A DNA stretch of 34,338 nucleotides from JACTMI01 sp964618415 (GTDB lineage: Bacteria; Acidobacteriota; Thermoanaerobaculia; Multivoradales; JAGPDF01), in the NCBI GenBank assembly GCA_964618415.1, contig CAZUAT010000032.1, positions 1 through 34,338 of the forward strand, written 5' to 3'. Positions 17,101-24,108 of this stretch are shown piece by piece. Both the position numbers and the translations under genes were made by a program. The notes under the pieces were generated by a model. The model made no database searches. It had not been told where the DNA came from and saw only the letters and a list, made by a program, of their open reading frames with translations. The stretch's first letter is position 1; each line of letters starts with the position of its first letter.

Positions 17101-17444
17101 ATCGGCAACAGGTAGAGATCCCCGAGCAGGTCGAAGACGATCTCGCGTCCGTCCGGCGCCACGTCGAGCGAGATCCAGGTCCCCTCGCGGACGTCGATCG
17201 GAACCTCCTTCCAGCCCCAGTCGCCCGGCGGGTCGTCGACGTTCCAGTCCGGCGCCTCTGCGGGCTCCGCCGTTGGCTCCTCCACGAAGGCATCGGGGCC
17301 ATCGTCCATCCGCTGCGGGTACGGGTCGCCGATCGTGGTCAGCAGCGGCCCGCGCGGATGCCCGTCAGCGGCCGCGATCGACCCCACCAGGCTGGTCAGC
17401 CCCGTCCCCACCACCAGCGCCACTGCGACTCGACTCGCGCGCAT
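14166..17444 (-). CDS. Secreted TolB-like beta-propeller fused to amidohydrolase
   Basis: 1092 aa. The N-terminus is a signal peptide (about 1-27, VGSIAAADG). Residues about 80-700 hold many WD40-like PD40/TolB blades with the tell-tale FSPDG/VSPDG phrases (FSPDGQRIVFTSDRSGGDNLW, WSPDGEW, FSPDGRYVWFS, PSPDGRQLAFVR, VSPDGRRVVFE). Residues about 715-1090 are an amidohydrolase-superfamily barrel: strand LIPGLVDVHWHGPIG with H759 and H761, AYGVTTAHDPS, the SVKSYNQPRR lysine, GVEHSV, GGHGQREG and the closing GKLADLIVLDENPL. This architecture is known for secreted imidazolonepropionase/prolidase-like proteins of uncertain substrate, possibly peptides. The start is ATG 17444 with GGGAGGGG just upstream; ATG 17474 is in frame but would swallow the ribosome site. 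It stands alone, divergent from the DUF4230-like gene. Confidence 0.9.
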   Translation of the reverse strand: MRASRVAVALVVGTGLTSLVGSIAAADGHPRGPLLTTIGDPYPQRMDDGPDAFVEEPTAEPAEAPDWNVDDPPGDWGWKEVPIDVREGTWISLDVAPDGREIVFDLLGDLYLLPIGGGEARSLTSGVSWDMQPRFSPDGQRIVFTSDRSGGDNLWTIARDGSGLQQVSKESFRLVNSPAWSPDGEWIAGHKHFTKTRSLGAGEIWLWHRSGGDGFQLTTRPNEQKDVGEPAFSPDGRYVWFSQDTTPGPFFDYNKDSNGQIYVIRRLDRTSGELEDVVTGPGGAVRPQPSPDGRQLAFVRRVRFQSVLFVRDLASGVERPVFEGLDRDMQETWAIHGVYPAFGWTPDSQSIVVWGGGRLHRVHVASATSAAIPFHVATTRRVARALRYPVEVAPNSFRPRMLRWVEVSPDGRRVVFETLGKLWIRDLPDGKARRLTRQEEHREAFPSFSRDGRSIVYVAHDDETYGSVRIVPATGGEGRAITGQPGHWFEPAFTPDGRHVVARKGEGNWLRGRAWSAEPGLWLLPVGEGKSRRLVRDGAQPHFGAHGDRVYFLRYQDEDRRSLMSIGLDATEERTHASSDAAVEWRVSPDGRWLAWAERYKVFVTPLVESGRPVDLGPKASAGPVAQVSRDAGENLRWSGDSGRLHWSLGPQLMTRALRDSFAFLAGAPEKLPEPETAGIDLSFDVAADLPRGLIALVGGRVVTMRAADTGEVIEDGVVIVDGNRIRAVGRRGEIDVPAGARVVDVGGKTLIPGLVDVHWHGPIGSDQLIPERSWFLLANLAYGVTTAHDPSNDNREFFAGAELQRAGLLLAPRLFSTGTILYGAAGEYKAEVDSLDDASSHLRRQQAIGAFSVKSYNQPRRDQRQQILAAARELGMMVVPEGGSLLQHNLTHVVDGHTGVEHSVPVGKVYADVLQLWGATEVGYTPTLGVAYGGLMGEEYWYATTDVWAEQPLASFVPREVLDPRSRRRPTAPMEEWNHFAAAANAHALAEAGVSVQLGGHGQREGLAAHWELSMLVQGGMTPHRALQAGTIDGARYLGLDGDLGSIEAGKLADLIVLDENPLEQIEHSRRLRYILFNGRLYDPLTLTPVP

Positions 17445-17477
17445 CACCCCTCCCAGCAGAGAAATTCCCGCCAAGGC

Positions 17478-17483
17478 AATCTA
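17478..17483 (-). promoter_or_regulatory. Possible -10 box for the TolB/amidohydrolase gene
   Basis: TAGATT on the minus strand, 33 nt before the ATG at 17444, leaving room for the strong GGGAGGGG ribosome site. Confidence 0.4.
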
Positions 17484-17518
17484 CGGCCGGCTCGCCCCCG
17501 GGTTCGCCAACCTAGCGC

Positions 17519-17546
17519 AAACCGCCTGGGCGGAAAACCGCCTGGG
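17519..17546. repeat. Two 12-bp direct repeats in a divergent promoter
   Basis: AAACCGCCTGGG occurs at 17519-17530 and 17535-17546 (period 16 bp). The second copy covers the place where a -35 would be for the TAACAT box at 17564. An imperfect inverted repeat flanks the block (GAGAAATTCCC at 17459-17469 against GGGAATTTTCTC at 17548-17559). It may be a regulator site for one or both divergent genes. Confidence 0.45.
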
Positions 17547-17563
17547 AGGGAATTTTCTCCGGT

Positions 17564-17569
17564 TAACAT
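17564..17569 (+). promoter_or_regulatory. -10 box of a probable leaderless DUF4230-like mRNA
   Basis: TAACAT lies 6 nt before the GTG at 17576; there is no Shine-Dalgarno before that codon. The 12-bp direct repeats lie where an activator would help a promoter that lacks a -35. Confidence 0.5.
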
Positions 17570-17575
17570 CGGCGG

Positions 17576-18379
17576 GTGGCAAGCGGGCGGATGACCAACG
17601 GACCGATGGGTGACGCGACGTCCGAGCCGCGCCGGGTCCCGGCCTCGTGGCGCTGGCCGCTCGTCGTGCTGGGCCTGGCGCTGATCGTCGGCGGGCTCTA
17701 CTACCTGACGCTGCAACGGCTCACCGAGCTGGGCCGCACCGTGGCGGCCGCTCCCGCCGGCGTGGTCTCGGGTCTCGAGCGCCTGGTCGGCGGCCTGTTG
17801 CGCGGCGAGGTCACGCAGCGGTTCCTCTCCTCCATCCCGGTCGTCTCCTCCACACCGGCTGGACGGCTCGAACTGGCGACCGCCGAGGTGGTCGAGACGA
17901 TTTCGCGCACCGAGGAGCGCAGTGCGTTTTTCGAGCTGCTTCCGCTCGGCGCCACGACAGTCGAGATCCGGGTGCCGGTCGTCTACCGGTATCACGTCGC
18001 GATGGACGGCGAATGGCACGTCACGGTGACCAACGACCGCGCCGAGATCGTGGCCCCGCCGCTGCGGCCCTCGCTGCCCCCCGCCGTGCGAACCGACCGT
18101 ATGGAGCGCCGCGTCGAGGCCGACTGGCGGCGCTTCGATGGCGCCGCGCGCCTGGCCGAGCTCGAGAGTCAGCTGACGCCGATGCTGGTGGCGCGGGCGC
18201 GCGACCCGCAACACCTCGCGCTGGTGCGCGACGAGGCTCGACGCGCCCTGGCCGGGTTCGCGCGCGGCTGGCTGCTCGGCGAGGGCGCGGCCGCCAGCGA
18301 AATCCGCTCGTTGACGGTGCGCTTCGCCGACGAACCGGCAACGCCCGCCGACACCACCTTCCCGGTGGGCCGGGACTGA
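17576..18379 (+). CDS. Membrane-anchored DUF4230-like protein
   Basis: 267 aa. A single membrane helix (about 26-46, WPLVVLGLALIVGGLYYLTL) follows a short cytoplasmic head; the rest should face the periplasm. The external part resembles DUF4230 proteins: LELATAEVVETISRTEERSAFF, then TTVEIRVPVVYRYHVAMDGEW, then EIVAPPLRPSLPPAV, ending in a helical region. The match is from pattern memory and not certain. Function is unknown for the family. The GTG at 17576 is chosen from the -10 box 6 nt upstream; an in-frame ATG at 17591 is possible. The patatin gene starts 6 nt after its stop codon, so the two are clearly an operon and might act together at the membrane. Confidence 0.72.
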   Translation: MASGRMTNGPMGDATSEPRRVPASWRWPLVVLGLALIVGGLYYLTLQRLTELGRTVAAAPAGVVSGLERLVGGLLRGEVTQRFLSSIPVVSSTPAGRLELATAEVVETISRTEERSAFFELLPLGATTVEIRVPVVYRYHVAMDGEWHVTVTNDRAEIVAPPLRPSLPPAVRTDRMERRVEADWRRFDGAARLAELESQLTPMLVARARDPQHLALVRDEARRALAGFARGWLLGEGAAASEIRSLTVRFADEPATPADTTFPVGRD

Positions 18380-18385
18380 GGCCGA

Positions 18386-19564
18386 ATGGACGACTTCCCC
18401 GCTCCGACCGGCGAGGAGCGCGGCCGTCCGCTGCCCGACCGGCTGGCGGTCGTCCTGTCCGGCGGCGGCGCGCGAGCGGCCTATCAGGCCGGTGTGCTCG
18501 CCGAACTGGCCGATCGCCATCCCGACCTGGCGCCGACGATCTATACCGGCGTCTCGGCCGGTGCCATCAATGCGGCGTTCCTGGCCGCCCACCCCGGTTC
18601 GTTCCGCGAAGCGACACGGGCCCTGGTCGACCTCTGGCTCTCGCTTTCCATCGACCAGGTGTTGCGCACCGACTTTGCGACGATCGCCGCCTCGTTTGCG
18701 CGCTGGGGCGGCCGACTGGTCTCCGGGGGACACGGCAAGCCCTCGCGCAAAGCTCGGTCGCTGGTCGACGCCTCGCCGCTGCGCGTCTTCCTGGCGGACC
18801 AGCTGCAGGGCCCCGACGGGGCGATCACCGGCATCCAGCGCAACCTCGAGGCAGGACGGCTCCACGCCGCTGCGGTTTCGACCCTCCACTACGGCTCGGG
18901 GGACACCTACACCTGGCTGCAGTCGAACCGCGTCGAGCCCTGGCAGCGGGCGGGAAAGCGGGTGGTCGCGACGCGGATCGCCGTCTCGCACGTGCTCGCC
19001 TCGGCGGCGCTGCCGATCGTCTTTCCCGCCGTGCGCCTGGAAGGCGGCTGGCACGGCGACGGTGGCGTGCGGCTGACCGCGCCGTTCTCCGCGGCCGTTC
19101 GCCTCGGCGCCACCAGACTCCTGGCCGTTTCGACGCGCGGGCAGCGGGGCCGGGATGCGACCGGACTGCGCCGGAGCCGCCGCTACCCGTCGCCGGCGCA
19201 GATCGGAGGCCACCTGCTCGACGCCGCCTTCCTCGACCTGTTCGACGAGGATGCCCGCCGGCTCGAGAAGGTCAATCAGGTCTGCCGAGCACTGCCTCGT
19301 GCTGCCGAGCTGGGCTTCCGGGTGATCGAAACGCTCGTCGTGCGCCCCTCACGCGACCTGCGCCCGCTGGCGGCGCGCCACGAAGCCGCCCTGCCGCGGG
19401 CGCTGCGCTTCGCCGGCCGGGGGCTGGGGGCGCGCGAGGGCGGCAGCGGCATGCTGTCACTGCTGCTGTTCGTCCCGGAGTTTCTGGCTGCACTGGTCGA
19501 ACTCGGGCGGCTCGACGCGACCCGCTACGGCTCGACCTCCCTGCCGCTGCCTCCTGCGAACTGA
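18386..19564 (+). CDS. Patatin-like phospholipase
   Basis: 392 aa. The patatin core is complete: oxyanion loop SGGGARAAYQ (25-34), nucleophile elbow GVSAG with S57, and the catalytic Asp of the DGG motif (D225-G226-G227). This is a Ser-Asp dyad acyl hydrolase that cleaves fatty acids from phospholipids or other lipids. No signal peptide is present and the N-terminal 18 residues are polar, so it is cytoplasmic or peripheral on the inner membrane. The hydrophobic C-terminal stretch (about 351-370, GSGMLSLLLFVPEFLAALVEL) could bind a membrane. It starts at ATG 18386 with GAGG overlapping the preceding stop codon (6-nt gap), so translation is probably coupled to the DUF4230-like gene. Bacterial relatives of this length occur widely; the lipid target is unknown. 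Confidence 0.92.
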   Translation: MDDFPAPTGEERGRPLPDRLAVVLSGGGARAAYQAGVLAELADRHPDLAPTIYTGVSAGAINAAFLAAHPGSFREATRALVDLWLSLSIDQVLRTDFATIAASFARWGGRLVSGGHGKPSRKARSLVDASPLRVFLADQLQGPDGAITGIQRNLEAGRLHAAAVSTLHYGSGDTYTWLQSNRVEPWQRAGKRVVATRIAVSHVLASAALPIVFPAVRLEGGWHGDGGVRLTAPFSAAVRLGATRLLAVSTRGQRGRDATGLRRSRRYPSPAQIGGHLLDAAFLDLFDEDARRLEKVNQVCRALPRAAELGFRVIETLVVRPSRDLRPLAARHEAALPRALRFAGRGLGAREGGSGMLSLLLFVPEFLAALVELGRLDATRYGSTSLPLPPAN

Positions 19565-19586
19565 GGCGAGCCCACGCCGCCCGCGC

Positions 19587-19592
19587 TATGCT
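19587..19592 (+). promoter_or_regulatory. -10 box of a probable leaderless hcrC-like mRNA
   Basis: TATGCT lies 9 nt before the GTG at 19602, putting the transcription start 0-3 nt from the start codon. No ribosome site precedes the GTG (TTTGGGGATC). Confidence 0.5.
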
Positions 19593-19601
19593 TTGGGGAT
19601 C

Positions 19602-20147
19602 GTGAGTGAGACGACGGAGACGGTAGTCCGCCGGCTGGAGGTCAACGGAGAGGCCCGAACGGTCGCCTTTCCGGTCCATCACACGCTGCTCGAGGTGCTG
19701 CGGGAGGAGCTCGGCCTGACCGGCACCAAGCACGGCTGCGAGCTGGGCGAATGCGGGACGTGCACGGTGCTGATCGATGGCGTGCCGGTGCTCTCCTGCC
19801 TCCTGCTCGCCGCCGAGTGCGAGGGGCAAGCCATCGAGACGGTCGAGGGCCTGGCCGCGGGCGCCGAGCTGCATCCACTCCAGCGCGCCTTTGCCGACCT
19901 CGGTGCTGCGCAGTGCGGCTACTGCACGCCCGGCATCCTGATGGCGGCGCGCGCACTGCTCGACGCCAACCCGGCCCCCGACCGCGACCAGATCCGCGCC
20001 GCGCTGGCCGGCAATCTGTGCCGCTGTACCGGCTACCAGAAGATACTCGAGGCGGTCGAAGGCGCCGCGGCGCTCGTTCGTGGCGAGCCCTGGCGTCCGG
20101 CGCCGGAGGCACTCGCCGGCGCGCCGGAGCCGGCAGGCAAAGGGTGA
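19602..20147 (+). CDS. hcrC: Aryl-CoA reductase-type molybdoenzyme, [2Fe-2S] subunit
   Basis: 181 aa, the usual length for the small subunit of the xanthine oxidase superfamily. The plant-ferredoxin-type cluster uses C46, C51, C54 and C66 (GCELGECGTC...SC). The second, helical [2Fe-2S] domain uses C105, C108, C140 and C142 (CGYC and CRCTGYQK). It carries electrons between the FAD/[4Fe-4S] subunit and the molybdenum site. It is assigned to the 4-hydroxybenzoyl-CoA reductase type because the FAD subunit two genes on has the diagnostic four-cysteine insertion. GTG 19602 is chosen by the -10 box 9 nt upstream; a TTG at 19593 is in frame but falls at the transcription start. The C-terminal 20 residues are Ala/Pro-rich and look unstructured. 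A minus-strand gene separates it from the large subunit gene. Confidence 0.85.
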   Translation: MSETTETVVRRLEVNGEARTVAFPVHHTLLEVLREELGLTGTKHGCELGECGTCTVLIDGVPVLSCLLLAAECEGQAIETVEGLAAGAELHPLQRAFADLGAAQCGYCTPGILMAARALLDANPAPDRDQIRAALAGNLCRCTGYQKILEAVEGAAALVRGEPWRPAPEALAGAPEPAGKG

Positions 20148-20175
20148 GTGGCGGGACCCGGTCGCCGCGGAGAAC

Positions 20176-20370
20176 TCAGGGACGCGCGGTGAGCAGGCGG
20201 GCCGGCAGATAGAGCACGGCCTTGAGCAGCGCGAAGACGCCCCCCACCGCGATGCCGACCAGACGCAGCGGCAGCACGAGCAGCCAGACGATCGGATAGA
20301 GAACGAGCGCCAGCAGCGCGACGGGCCAGCAGAGGACGAACAGCAGCAGCCAGAGCAGGAAACCGACCAT
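20176..20370 (-). CDS. Tiny membrane protein on the opposite strand inside the molybdoenzyme cluster
   Basis: 64 aa and almost entirely hydrophobic, with two predicted membrane helices (about 3-27 and 30-50: FLLWLLLFVLCWPVALLALV, then VWLLVLPLRLVGIAVGGVFALL). The C-terminus is LPARLLTARP. The ATG at 20370 is preceded by GAGGGGGT, a good ribosome site, and the codon usage is clean, so I believe it is real. It lies wholly in the 315-bp space between the [2Fe-2S] and molybdopterin subunit genes and is read against them. I recall similar short Leu/Trp-rich proteins annotated only as hypothetical. Its function and any link to the enzyme are unknown. Confidence 0.75.
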   Translation of the reverse strand: MVGFLLWLLLFVLCWPVALLALVLYPIVWLLVLPLRLVGIAVGGVFALLKAVLYLPARLLTARP

Positions 20371-20462
20371 GGATACCCCCTCGAAGGTTCACTACGCAGC
20401 CGCCCGCCCCGGGTTCCAGCCCGGCGCCGGGCATCGGCGGCCGCGCACCCCGAAAGCGGCCA

Positions 20463-23000
20463 GTGTCGGCATCTGAGCGCGAGCTGAGACTGATCGGCAC
20501 GCCGTTCCGGCGCGTCGACGGGGTCGCCAAGGTGACCGGTCGGACCCGGTACGCCGACGATCTCGCCTTTCCGCGCACGGCACATATCAAGCTGGTGCGC
20601 TCGACGATGCCGCACGCGCGCATCCGCAACATCGACCTGGCGGCCGCCGAACGGATGCCCGGCGTGCTCGGCTTTCTGACCGGGCGCGAGCTGCCGACCA
20701 CCTTCGGCATCCTGCCGGTGTCCCAGGACGAACATCCGCTCGCGCTCGACCTGGTCCGCCATGTCGGCGACGCGATCGTGGCGGTGGCGGCGACCAGCGA
20801 GGACGCGGCGCACGCCGCGGCGCTGGCCGTGGTGGTCGACTACGAGCCGCTGCCGACGATCGCCACGGTCGAGGAAGCGATCACCACGCCGGAGCCGCAG
20901 CTGCACGACTACGCCGACCAGGGCAACCTGCACAAGGTCGTGTCGATGGAGTTCGGCGACGTCGAGCGGGGATTCGCGACGGCAGATCGCGTCTTCGAGG
21001 ACCTGTTCTTCTACGACGGCAACACGCACCTGCCGCTCGAGCAGCACGCCACCGTCGCGCTGCCCGAGGAAGACGACCGAATCACCGTCTGGTCGTCGAC
21101 TCAGACTCCGCACTACCTGCACCGCGCCCTGACCAAGGTGCTCGGGCTGCCGGCCTCGCGAATTCGCGTCGTGGCGACGCCCAACGGCGGCGGCTTCGGC
21201 GGCAAGAGCGATCCGTTCGGCCACGAGATCGTCTGCGCGGCGATGGCGCGCAAGCTCGGGCGTCCGGCTCGCATCGCGCTCACCCGCGAAGAAGTCTTCT
21301 ACTGTCACCGCGGTCGCCACCCGGTGCTGATGCGGATCCGAACCGGCGTGGCGAAGGACGGGGCGCTCACCGCGCAGACTTTGCAGACGACGCTCGACGG
21401 CGGCGCCTACGGCAGTTACGGCGTCGCCTCGACCTACTACACCGGCGCACTCGAAACGGTCACCTACCGCCTGCCGAACTACAAGTTCGAAGCGATTCGC
21501 GCCTTCACCAACAAGCCCGCCTGCGGCCCCAAGCGCGGCCACGGGACGCCGCAGCCGCGTTTCGGTTTCGAGGTACAGCTCGACAAGATCGCGGTGGCCA
21601 CCGGACGCAACCCGGCCGACCTGCGGCTGTCGATCGTCGAGCAACCGCACACCGTCACCGCCAACTGGCTCAGGCTCGGCACCATCGAACTCGCGCGCTG
21701 CATCGAGGCTGTGGTCGCCGGTTCGGGCTACCGGGAGCGCTGGGGCAGGTTGCCGCCCGGGCGCGGGCTCGGGCTGGCCTGCGGCTCGTACCTGTGCGGG
21801 GCCGGCCTGCCGATCTACTGGAATCACATGCCGCAGTCGGGCGTCGCCATCCACGTCGACCGCGGAGGCGGGGTGGCGGTCTTCTGTGGCGAGACCGAGA
21901 TCGGGCAGGGTTCGGACTCCGTGCTGGCGGCGGTGGTCGCCGAAGTGCTCGGAGTCGAGCTGGGCGACCTGCGACTGCAGGTCGCCGACACCGCTTTCAC
22001 TCCGGTGGACCTCGGCAGCTACTCCTCGCGCGTCACGCTGATGATGGGTCACGCCGCGCGCGACGCCGCCGAGAAGGTGCGCGCAACGATCGCCGAGGCG
22101 GTCGGCCAGCAGCTGGGGCTCGACCCGAAACAGCTCGTGTTCGCCGACCGCCGGGTCTTCGACGCGGCCGATCCGGCGCGGGGCCTGACGTGGGAGGAGG
22201 CGGTGATCGCCGCGGAGGCGCGCTCGGGCACGATCGCCACCGCCGGCAGCTACATCCCGCCTCGCTCTCCCGGCAAGTACCGCGGCGCCGGTGTGGGCCC
22301 GTCCCCGACCTACTCCTACTCGGCCGCCGTGGTCGAGGTCGAAGTCGACGAGCGAACCGGCGTCTGGCGGCCGGTGCACGTCTGGGTGGCCCACGACATC
22401 GGTCGCGCCATCAATCCGGCGCTGGTGATGGGCCAGGTCGAAGGCGGTGTTTACATGGGTCTCGGCGAGGCGATGATGGAAGAGTCGGCGTTCCGCCGCC
22501 TCCCCCGCTCGCGCTCCTCGGCACTGGTCCACAAGTTCCCGTCGCTGCTCGAGTACAAGAGCCTGACCTTTGCCGAGATGCCGCCGGTGACCACCTACCT
22601 GATCGAGGAGCCCGATCCGGCCGGACCGTTCGGCGCCAAGGAGGTCGGCCAGGGACCGCTGCTGCCGCTGCCTCCGGCGTGCGCGAACGCGATCTACGAC
22701 GCGGTCGGCGTGCGCGTCGATCAGGTGCCGATCCACCCCCACATGGTGCTCAAGGCGATCGAGGCCAGGGCGAAAGGGGGCGAGGGTCGATTCGGACCGT
22801 CCAGCTTTCCGGAAGTCGACTTCGGCTTCACGCTGCAGGTGCCGACTCCGTGGGACGGCGGCGATGGAAAGGCTTCCAACGAAGCCGAGTTCAAGGAAGC
22901 TACCGGCCGCAAGTCGCGCGCCGGCACGATGACCGAGCGCAACGAGGCTCTGCGGGCCGGCAGCGTCGCAGCCTTGACGACGAAGCTGAAGGGATCTTGA
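20463..23000 (+). CDS. hcrA: Aryl-CoA reductase-type molybdoenzyme, molybdopterin subunit
   Basis: 845 aa. It belongs to the xanthine oxidase/aldehyde oxidase large subunits: N-terminal domain VDGVAKVTGRTRYADDL, cofactor-contact phrases NTHLPLEQHATVAL, GGGFGGKSDPFGHE and GETEIGQGSD, and the catalytic glutamate E727 in FGAKEVGQGPLLP. In 4-hydroxybenzoyl-CoA reductase this subunit holds Mo-molybdopterin cytosine dinucleotide and removes the para-hydroxyl group of the aromatic acyl-CoA; that role is inferred here from the partner subunit. The protein runs about 75 residues past the usual end (after MVLKAIEARA), through FPEVDFGFTLQVPTPWDGGD to a charged tail, longer than the ~770 residues I recall for HcrA of Thauera. 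The GTG at 20463 starts the conserved region but has neither a ribosome site nor a -10 box. Confidence 0.85.
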   Translation: MSASERELRLIGTPFRRVDGVAKVTGRTRYADDLAFPRTAHIKLVRSTMPHARIRNIDLAAAERMPGVLGFLTGRELPTTFGILPVSQDEHPLALDLVRHVGDAIVAVAATSEDAAHAAALAVVVDYEPLPTIATVEEAITTPEPQLHDYADQGNLHKVVSMEFGDVERGFATADRVFEDLFFYDGNTHLPLEQHATVALPEEDDRITVWSSTQTPHYLHRALTKVLGLPASRIRVVATPNGGGFGGKSDPFGHEIVCAAMARKLGRPARIALTREEVFYCHRGRHPVLMRIRTGVAKDGALTAQTLQTTLDGGAYGSYGVASTYYTGALETVTYRLPNYKFEAIRAFTNKPACGPKRGHGTPQPRFGFEVQLDKIAVATGRNPADLRLSIVEQPHTVTANWLRLGTIELARCIEAVVAGSGYRERWGRLPPGRGLGLACGSYLCGAGLPIYWNHMPQSGVAIHVDRGGGVAVFCGETEIGQGSDSVLAAVVAEVLGVELGDLRLQVADTAFTPVDLGSYSSRVTLMMGHAARDAAEKVRATIAEAVGQQLGLDPKQLVFADRRVFDAADPARGLTWEEAVIAAEARSGTIATAGSYIPPRSPGKYRGAGVGPSPTYSYSAAVVEVEVDERTGVWRPVHVWVAHDIGRAINPALVMGQVEGGVYMGLGEAMMEESAFRRLPRSRSSALVHKFPSLLEYKSLTFAEMPPVTTYLIEEPDPAGPFGAKEVGQGPLLPLPPACANAIYDAVGVRVDQVPIHPHMVLKAIEARAKGGEGRFGPSSFPEVDFGFTLQVPTPWDGGDGKASNEAEFKEATGRKSRAGTMTERNEALRAGSVAALTTKLKGS

Positions 23001-23082
23001 GCGTGATGCGTGGACGGTGTCAGTTCCGTGGGAGTGGCGGCCCGGCCGTCGAACGCGCCCGCACCGGCGCGCGAGGCGCCCG

Positions 23083-24087
23083 ATGCTGAGGATGCCGCAG
23101 TTTCGCCTGCTGCAGCCGGCGACGCTCGCCGAAGCCGCATCGATGCTGGCGGGGGAGGGTCCCGGCGCGCGCCTGGCGGCCGGAGGCACCGACCTGTTCC
23201 CGAACCTCAAGCGGCGCCACCAGAAGGCCGGAGCGGTGATCTCGCTGGCGCGGGCCGCCCGCCAGGATCCGGCGCTCGCCGCCGTTTCGCGGAGCGACGG
23301 CGGCGAACTGCACATCGGCGCGATGGCGCGCCTGGCCGCCGTCGAGCACGATGCGAATGTCCGCGACGGCTGGCCGGCGCTCGCCCGGGCCGTTGCGGCG
23401 ATCTCGTCGCCGGTGTTGCGCAACATGGGAACGATCGGCGGCAACGTCTGCCTCGACACCCGCTGCACCTACTACAACCAGAACGAGGAGTGGCGGCGCT
23501 CCATCTCGTACTGCATGAAGGCCGAAGGGACCGTCTGCTGGGTCGCGCCGTCGTCGCCGCGCTGCTGGGCGGTCCAGAGCGCCGATTCGGTGCCGATGCT
23601 GATCGCGCTCGGCGCCCGTGTCCGGATGCTCTCGGCCGCTGGCGAGCGGGAGCTGCCGCTCGAGGCGCTCTACCGCGACGACGGAATGGACTACCTGACC
23701 AAACGGCCGGACGAGATCGTCACCCAGGTCGTCGTGCCGGCCGCCGCGCCGGCCGCCGGCTGGCGGTCGGCGTTCTTCAAGCTGCGCCGCCGCGGATCGA
23801 TCGACTACGGTGTCCTCTCGGTGGCCGTCGCGCTGAGACTCGACGGGGATTCCGTCGCCGAGGCGAGGATCGTCCTCGGCTCGATCGCCTCGTTCCCCTC
23901 CCCCGCCACCGCGGCGGCAGCCGAGCTGGTCGGCAAACCGCTCTCGGCCGAGACGATCCGCGCCGCCGCCGCGAAGACCCGCGCGGCCGCGACGCCGATG
24001 GACAACACCGATCTCGATCCGCGCTGGCGAGGTCAGGTGACGCCCGTCTTCGTCGAGCGCACGCTCGCCGAAGCGGCCGGGCTCTGA
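23083..24087 (+). CDS. hcrB: Aryl-CoA reductase-type molybdoenzyme, FAD and [4Fe-4S] subunit
   Basis: 334 aa. The FAD-binding fold of the CoxM/xanthine dehydrogenase medium subunit is seen in LAAGGTDLFP (31-40) and GTIGGNVCLDTRC (116-128). Right after it comes an insertion with C128, C144, C152 and C161. Their spacing (16, 8, 9) equals that which I recall for the four ligands of the extra [4Fe-4S] cluster in Thauera 4-hydroxybenzoyl-CoA reductase beta (C122, C138, C146, C155), and the surrounding LDTRCTYYNQNEEWR is typical of it. Ordinary xanthine dehydrogenases lack this loop. The cluster lets a low-potential ferredoxin drive reductive dehydroxylation. I start at ATG 23083 (GCGAGG upstream; ATG 23092 is also possible). 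It lies 82 bp after the molybdopterin subunit. The exact substrate remains open (4-hydroxybenzoyl-CoA or a related aromatic thioester). Confidence 0.85.
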   Translation: MLRMPQFRLLQPATLAEAASMLAGEGPGARLAAGGTDLFPNLKRRHQKAGAVISLARAARQDPALAAVSRSDGGELHIGAMARLAAVEHDANVRDGWPALARAVAAISSPVLRNMGTIGGNVCLDTRCTYYNQNEEWRRSISYCMKAEGTVCWVAPSSPRCWAVQSADSVPMLIALGARVRMLSAAGERELPLEALYRDDGMDYLTKRPDEIVTQVVVPAAAPAAGWRSAFFKLRRRGSIDYGVLSVAVALRLDGDSVAEARIVLGSIASFPSPATAAAAELVGKPLSAETIRAAAAKTRAAATPMDNTDLDPRWRGQVTPVFVERTLAEAAGL

Positions 24088-24108
24088 CCGGCCGCTCCGG
24101 CGACCCCC

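Noticed and set aside
14736..17594. A 952-codon open frame on the plus strand opposite the TolB/amidohydrolase gene
   Set aside because: High G+C removes stop codons from antisense frames. The translation is rich in Arg, Asp, Gln and Val with no domain, while the minus strand encodes a clear propeller and amidohydrolase.
19602..24087. The molybdoenzyme as an ordinary xanthine or CO dehydrogenase
   Set aside because: The FAD subunit has the extra four-cysteine loop with 16/8/9 spacing, which those enzymes lack.
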